64,000 nt of DNA from Petroclostridium xylanilyticum (GTDB lineage: Bacteria; Bacillota; Clostridia; SK-Y3): contig NZ_NPML01000012.1 in assembly GCF_002252565.1 (NCBI RefSeq), positions 117,835-181,834 of the forward strand. Direction: 5' to 3'. Under the pieces are notes generated by a model. That model had not been told where the DNA came from. It made no database searches and saw nothing but the letters and a program-made list of their open reading frames with translations. Numbering within the stretch: position 1 is the first letter of the stretch; each line of letters opens with the position of its first letter. The position numbers and the translations under genes were made by a program. Below, one piece after another: positions 54,260 to 61,765 of this stretch.

Positions 54260-55051
54260 TTATTTATCCGGCCATATCTTTGCATTCTTATCCGTAACCC
54301 ATAAGTGTTCTTCTACAAAAGTAGGCGTAATGTACGGGTTGCCTTTCAGGTGTCTGATCACCCAAAGGTAATACATTGCATAGCCCGGAGCTGTAGCTTG
54401 AGGATGCGTAAGCCCTGCAGCTATTGTTACAGTATCATTATTTCTTACCTTAACTACTTCCTCTCCAAGCTCCGCATAGCCGAACCCGTTTTCAGGGTAA
54501 AATTTATAGAAATATATTTCCGGTTGGGGATGATGATGAGGTGGATAACTGGACCATCGTCCAGGGAAGTCTATCACTTCTCCCAAAACCAGGTTGGCAT
54601 TTTCAGTGTTCGTTTTATCAAAGATAGTCCTTACGATTCTTGTGGACGTTTCGTTCATGGTCCCCTTACCCCGTTCTTCACTCATGCATTCACCAGGAGT
54701 ATAAAGTTTGGACGGAAATGTTTTTTCATTATCTGTCTTCTGCACTGCAATTTCAGTACTATCTGCAAGGGAAATAATCTTAACTTCAACTTCTGATGGT
54801 ACATGGAGACACCATGGATTTTCGTCAAAGCATGAAACCCGCTTTGCAGTTACTTTGTTATTTTCCCATTCGAAAACAACTTCCCCCTGTATGAGCAGGT
54901 AAGCCCTTTCTTTATTTTCGGTATTGATTTCCTTTTGATCTTTATTTAACATTAGAATACCGAAATCCATAAGCATGTCACTGTGTTTTCCATCCATTTC
55001 AGTAATAGCATTATAACCATTCTTAAATGGTCCATCCTGTCGTATTCTCAC
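54260..55051 (-). CDS. iolB: 5-deoxy-glucuronate isomerase
   Basis: IolB turns 5-deoxy-glucuronate into 2-deoxy-5-keto-D-gluconate. The bicupin protein of 263 residues shows the metal site PPHHHPQPEIYFYKFYPE and the later THPQATAPGYAMYYLWVIRH, as in Bacillus IolB. It starts with GTG at 55051, behind GAGGTGAT at good spacing; no ATG is nearby. It lies between the aldehyde dehydrogenase and iolD genes, with gaps of 61 and 26 bp. Confidence 0.94.
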   Translation of the reverse strand: MRIRQDGPFKNGYNAITEMDGKHSDMLMDFGILMLNKDQKEINTENKERAYLLIQGEVVFEWENNKVTAKRVSCFDENPWCLHVPSEVEVKIISLADSTEIAVQKTDNEKTFPSKLYTPGECMSEERGKGTMNETSTRIVRTIFDKTNTENANLVLGEVIDFPGRWSSYPPHHHPQPEIYFYKFYPENGFGYAELGEEVVKVRNNDTVTIAAGLTHPQATAPGYAMYYLWVIRHLKGNPYITPTFVEEHLWVTDKNAKIWPDK

Positions 55052-55112
55052 GATATCACCTCTTTATTATCTATCTCTTAAAATTAGAACTTATCTTTCT
55101 TTACTCCCAATT

Positions 55113-56504
55113 TTAATCCTTCATAATGTCGCCAAATAATTCTTCGTCAGTTGGAATAACCGGCTCTATAGGAGAAGCAACCCATGTAGTATTGATAAAA
55201 TGCTTCCATGTAATGTTCTCGGATGTAATATTGCCTCCCCATGTTCCGCACCCTAATGTCATGGTAAAGGGCATGCCGTTTACCCAGTCCCCGGTATTAC
55301 CATAACATTGAGGCTGTCTTACCATGATCCTGCTGACCTTGGTTTTTAAGCCCAGTTCTAATATGTGATCCTCATTATTGGAGTGAATTCCGCAGGAGTG
55401 TCCTTTTCCCTGGTAATCGGTGATCTTATTTACTTTTTCTATTGCTTCTTCAAAGCTGCTATATTTATAGAGCGTTACTACAACTGAGAGTTTTTCTCCG
55501 GAGAACGGATATTCTTTTCCTATGCCCTGTTCTTCTACCATAATGAATTTTTTATCTTCTCCTATTTCAATCCCTGCTGCTTGAGCAATCTTTTGAGCAG
55601 GCTGTGCAATGATCTTCGGATTCAGGTGCCCATCTACCCATAGCGCATTTTGAAGTTTTTCTTTTTCTTCTTTACTTACTAAATATCCGCCTTCCTGTTT
55701 TAGGGCTTCAATGAGCTCATGGTAAATACTTTCCTGAATCACCAGAGAGTTTTCAGAAGAGCAGCTTGTTGCATAGTCAAAGGTTTTACTGAGCATAATT
55801 TTATGGGCTGCATCTTTTATATCTGCTGTTTCGTCCACAATGACTACTGCATTTCCCGTTCCTACACCATAGGCCGGTGTTCCGGAGCTGTATGCTGCTT
55901 TTACCATTGGACTTCCTCCAGTTGCTACGATAAGGTCGCACTGCTTCATGACTTCATTGCTGATTTCCAAAGTTGGATCTTCTACTGTTACAATTAAATC
56001 TTCCGGAGCACCGTGTTTTTTGAGTGCTTCCCTCATAAGGTCAACAACCCTTTTGTTGGTCTTTTTTGTACGGGGATGGGGTGAAAACACGATTGCATTT
56101 CTTCCCTTGATTGCGCACATTGCTTTTGCAACTGGGGTAGCTTCCGGGTTTGTGCATGGAACAAGTGCCCCAATAACTCCCACCGGTTTTGCAATTTTGA
56201 TTAACCCTTTCTTTTCATCTCTTTCTATTACACCTACGGATTTTTCATCTTTTATATCTCTTAGTACGCCTCTTATTTTCTTCTTGATCTTGGTGTATTT
56301 CCCTTCATAGTTGCCAAGCTGGGATTCCTCTACTGCAAGCCTGGCGATTTCTTTTGCGTTTTCCTCTTTGACTACTGCCCAGGCAATGGCTTTTACCAAT
56401 TCATCTACCTTTTCCTGAGTAAAGGACTGGGCTACTTCCTGAGCTTTCCGAGCTCTTTCCACTAACCCTTTCACATACTCCACAGCATTTAATTTATTTG
56501 TCAT
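55113..56504 (-). CDS. CoA-acylating aldehyde dehydrogenase (SauS/SucD-like), inositol operon
   Basis: The 463-residue protein belongs to the CoA-dependent aldehyde dehydrogenases (EutE, SucD, AdhE, SauS): PVGVIGALVPCTNPEATPV, KGRNAIVFSPHPRTKK, AYSSGTPAYGVGTGN and the catalytic Cys in DYATSCSSENSLVI. The TSCSSEN form recalls sulfoacetaldehyde dehydrogenase SauS. It is not of the MmsA type normally called IolA, which has GQRCM around its Cys. In this operon the likely substrate is malonic semialdehyde, the carboxylate analogue of sulfoacetaldehyde, giving malonyl-CoA or, after decarboxylation, acetyl-CoA; that is inference. GGGGG precedes the ATG, and it is the first gene of the operon. Confidence 0.85.
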   Translation of the reverse strand: MTNKLNAVEYVKGLVERARKAQEVAQSFTQEKVDELVKAIAWAVVKEENAKEIARLAVEESQLGNYEGKYTKIKKKIRGVLRDIKDEKSVGVIERDEKKGLIKIAKPVGVIGALVPCTNPEATPVAKAMCAIKGRNAIVFSPHPRTKKTNKRVVDLMREALKKHGAPEDLIVTVEDPTLEISNEVMKQCDLIVATGGSPMVKAAYSSGTPAYGVGTGNAVVIVDETADIKDAAHKIMLSKTFDYATSCSSENSLVIQESIYHELIEALKQEGGYLVSKEEKEKLQNALWVDGHLNPKIIAQPAQKIAQAAGIEIGEDKKFIMVEEQGIGKEYPFSGEKLSVVVTLYKYSSFEEAIEKVNKITDYQGKGHSCGIHSNNEDHILELGLKTKVSRIMVRQPQCYGNTGDWVNGMPFTMTLGCGTWGGNITSENITWKHFINTTWVASPIEPVIPTDEELFGDIMKD

Positions 56505-56557
56505 TTTAATACCCCCTATTTTGATTTGTTATAGAAATATTTATTAAAATTTATTAA

Positions 56558-56577
56558 AATCGAAAACGTTTACGATT
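56558..56577. promoter_or_regulatory. LacI-type operator of the iol operon
   Basis: AATCGAAAACGTTTACGATT is a 20-bp palindrome with one mismatched pair, centred about 63 bp upstream of the operon's first start codon. The central AAACGTTT recurs in front of the LacI-type gene itself. It also partly matches the CcpA cre consensus, so catabolite repression cannot be excluded. Confidence 0.7.
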
Positions 56578-56668
56578 TTGTGAAACATGCTTTTTACATA
56601 TTAACTACTGCGCTAGGCTACCCGGCACAAACAATGATGAAAATAACGTATGCAGGCGATATTTTGCA

Positions 56669-57664
56669 TTATATGCTTATTCCTTTGCATGTTTTCCTGA
56701 TAATAAGTTTGGGCTCAAGGATTTTATGAACAAACTTATGATTATCAGGATTTTTGATTTTATCCAGTAAAATTTCAACACACAGTTCTCCAATCTTATA
56801 TTTTGGCTGAAATACAGTAGTCAACTGAATCTTGTCAAGTGCAGCAAACGAGATGTCATCAAATCCCACAACTGAAATATTATTTGGTACACTTAGACCA
56901 AACTCTTCAATGGCCTGAATAACCCCTAAAGCAATAATATCATTTCCAGCTAAAATAGCGGTAGGAATTTCATTTTCTATAAGTAATTCTTTGGCCATCT
57001 GATAACCACTCTCTTGCTTGAATTGGCCATACTTGATGTAAGATGGCATAACAGGAATATTATATTTTTGTAATATGTCAATATAACCATTGAGACGAAC
57101 TTTATGCTGCCCACCAATAAACGCAATTTTTCTATGTCCTAGTTTAATAAGATATTCCATAGCAATGACAGCACTTTTATAATCATCGGTTGCAACATAG
57201 TTGCACTCCTCTATTTGAGGCTTGTATGCCGCAAATACCAAGGGGACATTCTTATTAACTGTATCCAATAAATGTGATACGTCATTAGACACAGGTCCAA
57301 TGACAATGCCTTCTACCCTTTTTTCATATAAAGCTTTCAGATACTCTTTCTCTTTGTTTAGCTGCCAATTAGAATTACATAAAAAAACTTGATACCCATT
57401 ACGGTTTGCACAATCTTCTATTCCCTGTGCCACTTCAGGAAAAAAAGGATTTGTTATATCAGGAATAATCAAACCTATCGTATGCGTGTTTTTAGTCACT
57501 AAGCCTCTTGCAATTGCATTAGGAGTGTATCCCATTGCTTTCGCCAAGTCTTGTATCCTCTTTTTTGTCTTGTCACTAACTTCTGGATGATTGGAAAGTG
57601 CTCTAGAAACAGTTGCATATGACACATTTGCTACTTTAGCAATATCCTTAATCGTAACACTCAT
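56669..57664 (-). CDS. LacI family regulator, probable repressor of inositol genes
   Basis: The helix-turn-helix TIKDIAKVANVSYATVSRAL covers residues 4-23, followed by the hinge helix (TPNAIARGLV) and a periplasmic-binding-like effector domain (TIGLIIPDITNPFFPEVAQGIEDC...SVVGFDDISFAALDKIQLTTVFQPKYKIGELCVEILL). The length of 331 residues is normal. It sits directly upstream of the iol operon and has an AAACGTTT site before its own start, suggesting self-control. Bacillus uses a DeoR-type IolR, so this would be a different regulator for the same pathway. The inducer is unknown. Confidence 0.9.
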   Translation of the reverse strand: MSVTIKDIAKVANVSYATVSRALSNHPEVSDKTKKRIQDLAKAMGYTPNAIARGLVTKNTHTIGLIIPDITNPFFPEVAQGIEDCANRNGYQVFLCNSNWQLNKEKEYLKALYEKRVEGIVIGPVSNDVSHLLDTVNKNVPLVFAAYKPQIEECNYVATDDYKSAVIAMEYLIKLGHRKIAFIGGQHKVRLNGYIDILQKYNIPVMPSYIKYGQFKQESGYQMAKELLIENEIPTAILAGNDIIALGVIQAIEEFGLSVPNNISVVGFDDISFAALDKIQLTTVFQPKYKIGELCVEILLDKIKNPDNHKFVHKILEPKLIIRKTCKGISI

Positions 57665-57685
57665 TTAAAACACCTTTTATTCCGC

Positions 57686-57693
57686 AAACGTTT
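57686..57693. promoter_or_regulatory. candidate autoregulatory operator of the LacI-type gene
   Basis: CGC-AAACGTTT-AAT has the same core as the operator at 56558 and lies 22 bp upstream of the lacI-type start codon. Confidence 0.5.
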
Positions 57694-57797
57694 AATATTT
57701 TATGATTAGATTATAGCACATTTTTCTTTTAAATGTCAACTTAATTTTCAAAAGCGGGTGCATTTAATTTAGTTGACAATTATAGAAAAAGGTTGCG

Positions 57798-57860
57798 GAA
57801 AGGCTTAGAGCCTGTTAACGCAGCGGAGGAAAAGCCGCATCGAACGAACATATATTCTTT
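57798..57860. repeat. small hairpin repeat shared with 10.4 kb
   Basis: AAAGGCTTAGAGCCTGTTAA is repeated almost exactly at about 10421-10440, and GGAAAAGCCGCATC resembles the REP-like module near 17145. The 299-bp gap between iolH and the LacI-type gene holds these pieces, the candidate operator and the iolH terminator, and no reading frame. Confidence 0.6.
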
Positions 57861-57906
57861 TCTTTGCACTTTTCTGTTTTAAAATTTCATCAGTTGCCCT
57901 GTAGTT

Positions 57907-57942
57907 AAAAAGCTCTTACCATAAATAGGGTAAGAGCTTTTT
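57907..57942 (-). terminator. intrinsic terminator after iolH
   Basis: AAAAAGCTCTTACC and GGTAAGAGCTTTTT form a perfect 14-bp stem with an 8-nt loop, 21 bp beyond the iolH stop codon; the T run makes it work leftwards. Confidence 0.88.
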
Positions 57943-57963
57943 AATTTGTTTTTAATAAAACTA

Positions 57964-58851
57964 TTATTTCTTGAGAAGTTCTCTTTCTATTCTTTCTCTT
58001 GTTTCAATAGCTTGTTTTGCCATTTTTTCAGGATAGCCAAATAGTGCTGCTGCGATAATTGACTCTCCTCCTACCTTAAAAGTCCTGTTGGCAAAGTCCA
58101 TCTCTCGTAACTTCTCAAAAATGCCGCCTATATCTACCTCTCCCTCACCGATGCCAAGGTGCTGATGGATTGTTGCGTCAACACCGGGAGGGTTCACGAT
58201 ATATCGGCAGTCAATGGTATGGTTCATAGTATCTGCAATAAGTACGTGAGACAGGTCATCGCCTGCATAGTCCAGCATGCTCCTAACATCGCCTTTACCT
58301 TTATCATAAAAGAATGTATGGGCTGCACAGTATAAATATTTTACATTTTCACTATATAAAGACTTAACAAGGTCGCAGCACTCGTAGTGATTCTCGCAAA
58401 AATCCCAAGGATGTGATTGTATTTCAACACGAATACCTTCTCGTTCAATGATTGGAAGCAATTCTTCCATAGAACGATACCACATCTCTTCGCAAACCAC
58501 TGGCTGATTTGGGTCACCAGAAAGTTCGGTGTTGATAACAGAAACACCCATCTCAACTGCAATTTCAATCATTCTCTTCCAGTTAGTTACAGCCGCTTTA
58601 CGGCGTTCCTCATCAGGACCGGACCAATGATAAACCACAATAAATGAGGAAATTTCTACACCCGTTTCTTTTAGTGCATTTTTATATTCGGTAAGACACT
58701 CTCGACTGGCCTTTGGATGTTTATAAAATGGATTAATCCGTGGATGCGGCGATTGTTCAATGTACTTGTAACCCCAGTCGGCTACCTGATGAACCATCTG
58801 GGTAATACCCATTTGTTTTGCTAAAACATCAACGTCAAATGCAATTTTCAT
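57964..58851 (-). CDS. iolH: inositol catabolism protein IolH
   Basis: IolH is a sugar-phosphate isomerase/epimerase-type TIM barrel of unassigned reaction in the iol regulon. The sequence MKIAFDVDV...ADWGYKYIEQSPHPRINPFY, ISSFIVVYHWSGPDEERR, VINTELSGDPNQPVVCEEM and NPPGVDATIHQHLGIGEGEVD follows Bacillus IolH closely. The second ATG (58851) is preferred because AGGAGG is 9 nt upstream of it but only 3 nt from the first ATG at 58857. The length is 295 residues. It is downstream of iolI by 45 bp and has its own terminator. Confidence 0.9.
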   Translation of the reverse strand: MKIAFDVDVLAKQMGITQMVHQVADWGYKYIEQSPHPRINPFYKHPKASRECLTEYKNALKETGVEISSFIVVYHWSGPDEERRKAAVTNWKRMIEIAVEMGVSVINTELSGDPNQPVVCEEMWYRSMEELLPIIEREGIRVEIQSHPWDFCENHYECCDLVKSLYSENVKYLYCAAHTFFYDKGKGDVRSMLDYAGDDLSHVLIADTMNHTIDCRYIVNPPGVDATIHQHLGIGEGEVDIGGIFEKLREMDFANRTFKVGGESIIAAALFGYPEKMAKQAIETRERIERELLKK

Positions 58852-58896
58852 ATCCATTTACCTCCTAAGTCATTTTTTAGCTTTAATCTTAATAAA

Positions 58897-59733
58897 TTAT
58901 TCAATTTCAAAATATTTCCCAACAATTGCTTCGGTTTTTTGTTTTCCTACTTTTATTGCCTCTTCAATATCCCAGTCCCAATATTCCGGTCTGAATAATT
59001 CAACTGATACCATTTCACTATAGCCAATGTCTTTTAATGTCTTTAAGATTGAGTCCAGATCAATAGCCCCTTCTCCCGGCCATAACCTTTGATGGTCTCT
59101 TAATGCGCCTACTGGCAAATCTTCAGCATCGTCAATATGGAAAATGAAAATTTTCTTAGCATCGGCTTTTTGCAAATCTTCTAGTCTTGAACCCATGGCA
59201 TGGAAATGGAAACAGTCTAAAACCATTCCTACATTTTCACGATCCACTGCTTTTACAATGTCATATGTTTGACCAAATGTATTTACAGAACAATTAGGAT
59301 AACCTACAAATTCATACGCCAGTTTTACTCCATACGGCTCAGCGATATCTGCTAAATCATTTAATGCACGAATAGATTCTTCTTTAATTTGTGATTTTGT
59401 ATAGTCCCCAATATCAAAAGTAGGTACTGCGACAATTTTTTTGCAATTAATTTTTTTTCCAACTTCACATAGGAATTTTAAATCGTCTTTCACCTGCTTG
59501 TACCCTTCTTCATCACGGAAAGTAATAAATTCTAAGGCATTAAATGCAAAAGGTTTAATCCTGCTGTTGTTGAAAAATGTTACAAGATCGTCCGTTGTAT
59601 GATCCTTCAAATATTCACGTAATTTGTCAAGTCGAATTTCAATAAGTTCATACCCATGTTTTTCACAAAAAAGCAAATCTTTTTCAAGCGTGGAATTTTT
59701 CATTGTAGTTGCTTGATTAAAACAAACTTTCAT
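58897..59733 (-). CDS. iolI: 2-keto-myo-inositol isomerase
   Basis: IolI interconverts 2-keto-myo-inositol and 1-keto-D-chiro-inositol, letting D-chiro-inositol enter the pathway. The 278-residue TIM barrel (the same length as Bacillus IolI) begins MKVCFNQATTMKNSTLEKDL and shows KHGYELIEIRLDKL, AYEFVGYPNCSVNTFGQ (metal Glu), LDCFHFHAMGS, FIFHIDDAED and SVELFRPEYWDWD, with Glu, Asp, His and Glu placed as zinc ligands. AGGAGG lies 9 nt before the ATG. The IS110 element sits about 130 bp upstream, so iolI probably needs a promoter in that short stretch or from the element. Confidence 0.94.
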   Translation of the reverse strand: MKVCFNQATTMKNSTLEKDLLFCEKHGYELIEIRLDKLREYLKDHTTDDLVTFFNNSRIKPFAFNALEFITFRDEEGYKQVKDDLKFLCEVGKKINCKKIVAVPTFDIGDYTKSQIKEESIRALNDLADIAEPYGVKLAYEFVGYPNCSVNTFGQTYDIVKAVDRENVGMVLDCFHFHAMGSRLEDLQKADAKKIFIFHIDDAEDLPVGALRDHQRLWPGEGAIDLDSILKTLKDIGYSEMVSVELFRPEYWDWDIEEAIKVGKQKTEAIVGKYFEIE

Positions 59734-59863
59734 AATTAATAACCTCCTAGTACAATATAGTTGTAATCAATCAGTAGCCAAACAGCTACTGTAATTACCA
59801 GTTTTTAATAGTCTACATAATATTGTTAGTCACTTTCTAAACATCAAGCATATCATCATATAT

Positions 59864-59884
59864 GCCTTCCCCCAGGGGGAAGGC
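59864..59884. repeat. perfect 10-bp palindrome at the IS110 left end
   Basis: GCCTTCCCCC-A-GGGGGAAGGC is a perfect inverted repeat around one base, immediately inside the proposed left end. It could be a transcription stop shielding the element or a recognition structure. Confidence 0.75.
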
Positions 59885-59979
59885 GGCGCCCGCCATCATC
59901 TTCACTTCACTGGCTTCCCACCTTAGCCATGTACCAGTTTCTGGCTGGCCTGTACCTTGACAATCATGTATAATAGCTT

Positions 59980-60160
59980 TCGGACGCGGAGGGTTGATGT
60001 ACCACCTCCTGGGACGGCGCCTTTAGGAGACGACTACCCGTAGTTTAGACTATCTATCCATTCCGGTAAGTTTACATGATTTGGCTGGTTGAGGCCGGCT
60101 TTTTAGCTGGTTCCTCGTGTCACATGCTAGGTTGCATACTTACTGGAGAAGGAATGGATG
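59980..60160 (+). ncRNA. probable IS110 bridge RNA (left-end structured RNA)
   Basis: IS110 elements encode a bridge RNA in the long noncoding end, with two loops that pair to target and donor DNA. Here TATAAT at 59969-59974 is followed by a stretch with a 5' hairpin GGAGG (59988) / CCTCC (60005) around a 12-nt loop. It also has a large domain closed by CCATTCC (60058) with GGAATGG (60151) and GTAAGT (60066) with ACTTAC (60138), enclosing about 66 nt. Both size and layout fit a bridge RNA of around 170-180 nt. Which loop is target or donor is not resolved. Confidence 0.55.
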
Positions 60161-60200
60161 CTCCACAAGTCCAAAATTATTACAATGAAGGAGGCTTTTT

Positions 60201-61490
60201 ATGAATCAAGTACCTGTTGCCGGGATCGATGTTGGTAAGAGATTTTCAGAGATGGCGATTCTCTCGCCTTCCAACCAAGTCTATGCCCGCATTAGGATTA
60301 ACCATGACGCATATTCCAACTTTGACAGAGCTTTCGAACTCCTTAGAAAAGCGGAAAAGGAGTTTGCAGCAAAGCCTGTCGTCGTCATGGAATCCACCGG
60401 CCATTACCACAAAATCCTTTTCCAAGCCCTTAATAAGAATGGATATGAGGTTTGCGTCATAAACCCCATCCAATCTGATTCTATCAAAAATATCAGGGTT
60501 AGGAAAGTAAAAAATGATAAGGTGGATGCCAGAAAAATTGCTTTACTGTATCGTTTCGAACAGCTTAAAACCACTAATATTCCTCATGAAGATGTCGATT
60601 GCCTAAGAAGTCTTTGCCGCCACTACTACAAGCTTTCTGACCAGCTTACTGCCTATAAGAACAGGCTCTTGGGTATTGTTGATCAACTTTTCTTAAGCTT
60701 TACCGATGTCTTCAAGGATATTTCTTCCTGTACTGCACTGGCGATTCTTGAGAAGTATCCCACACCTGAGGATATCCTCAAAGCCGATAGACAGGAACTG
60801 ATTTCTCTTATACAGAAGACCGCCAGGAAAAACATTAAATGGGCTACACGTAAATATGAATCGCTTTGTTCCAAGGCTAGCAATTTCAACCCCTTGAGCA
60901 TTAATTCCATTGCCAATGTTGCAATGCTTAAAGCCAACATCGCAATGATTAAAACCTTGATGCAATCTCTGGATGAGGCAGTTGAGGCTATTCACGAGCT
61001 CTTGGACAAGGATGCCTCAAAGGACATGCCGGTTCTATCTCTGACTATCGAACTACTGTGCTCAATCCCCGGAATCGGACTTCTGACTGCAGCTACTATA
61101 GTGGCTGAAATCGGAGATTTTAGTGCTTTCCCCAAGCCAGACAAATTGGTTGCTTACTTCGGTATAGACCCGTCAGTTACACAATCAGGCCAATTTGAAG
61201 GCACTGAAAACAAAATGTCCAAACGGGGTCCGAGGCTGCTTAGAAGGGTAGTTTTCACAACCGCCCTGGCAAATGTACGTAAGAAACGCAATGGCCAGGA
61301 GCATAATCCGATATTGTATGAATTCTACCGCAAAAAGTGCCTTAGCAAGCCTAAAAAGGTGGCTCTGGGTGCTGTAATGCATAAACTGGTTACAATCATC
61401 TTTGCTGTTTTAAGAGACAGAAAGCCGTTTGTTTTAAGAAAGCCCGAGGAACATGCAAAAATGCTTGTAGCAAAGAATTCGGCAGCTTAA
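60201..61490 (+). CDS. IS110-family transposase (DEDD recombinase)
   Basis: The 429-residue protein has the N-terminal RuvC-like DEDD domain, with D10 in GIDVGKRFSEMAI, Glu in VVMESTGHYHK near residue 61, and the Asp pair in NDKVDARKIA near 102-105. A central coiled-coil region follows, then the C-terminal transposase_20 domain LCSIPGIGLLTAATIVAEIGDF with the probable catalytic Ser in TQSGQFEG near residue 329 and KRGPRLLRRVVF. The gene appears intact. GGAGG lies before the ATG. It is on the plus strand, opposite to the surrounding inositol genes. Confidence 0.94.
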   Translation: MNQVPVAGIDVGKRFSEMAILSPSNQVYARIRINHDAYSNFDRAFELLRKAEKEFAAKPVVVMESTGHYHKILFQALNKNGYEVCVINPIQSDSIKNIRVRKVKNDKVDARKIALLYRFEQLKTTNIPHEDVDCLRSLCRHYYKLSDQLTAYKNRLLGIVDQLFLSFTDVFKDISSCTALAILEKYPTPEDILKADRQELISLIQKTARKNIKWATRKYESLCSKASNFNPLSINSIANVAMLKANIAMIKTLMQSLDEAVEAIHELLDKDASKDMPVLSLTIELLCSIPGIGLLTAATIVAEIGDFSAFPKPDKLVAYFGIDPSVTQSGQFEGTENKMSKRGPRLLRRVVFTTALANVRKKRNGQEHNPILYEFYRKKCLSKPKKVALGAVMHKLVTIIFAVLRDRKPFVLRKPEEHAKMLVAKNSAA

Positions 61491-61689
61491 TACGTACATG
61501 CTCAATGTTTAGTTTTCAATGTCCAGCCGACCAGCTATTTTATGTTTACTAATAGTAGGTGGTTTTGTTGTCATGCCTTTTTTTAATGTCCATTGCTTTG
61601 AAGTCTTTCTAAAAAATTTTTTAAAAAACTATTGACAACAATTAGCTGGTCTGAAATTAAAATATTTTTTTATTTTATAGTTTTTATAA

Positions 61690-61734
61690 TGTACTTGAAA
61701 ACTATAGAAACCTAAGTCCTGACATTCAAGTACA
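61690..61734. terminator. inverted repeat after the RbsC-type gene
   Basis: TGTACTTGAA and TTCAAGTACA form a perfect 10-bp stem around 25 nt, about 30 bp beyond the permease stop codon. Read leftwards A+T-rich DNA follows. It may end transcription of the transporter operon. Confidence 0.5.
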
Positions 61735-61765
61735 AATTTTATTTTTGACTTGATCCTATATTTAT

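Larger units (their letters stand above)
59862..61572 (+). mobile_element. IS110-family insertion sequence (ends tentative)
   Basis: One transposase gene is flanked by a long structured left end (about 340 bp) and a short right end, the layout of the IS110 subgroup. ATGCCTT occurs at 59862-59868 and at 61573-61579 and could mark the shared core left by recombination; this gives an element of about 1.7 kb. No terminal inverted repeats are seen, as expected. The true ends need comparison with an empty site or a second copy. Confidence 0.6.

Noticed and set aside
55113..56504. Naming this gene iolA/mmsA
   Set aside because: The catalytic motif and whole pattern fit CoA-acylating dehydrogenases of the SauS/SucD type, not methylmalonate-semialdehyde dehydrogenase.
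60246..60995. Minus-strand frames inside the IS110 transposase
   Set aside because: They are antisense to an intact transposase with all catalytic motifs.
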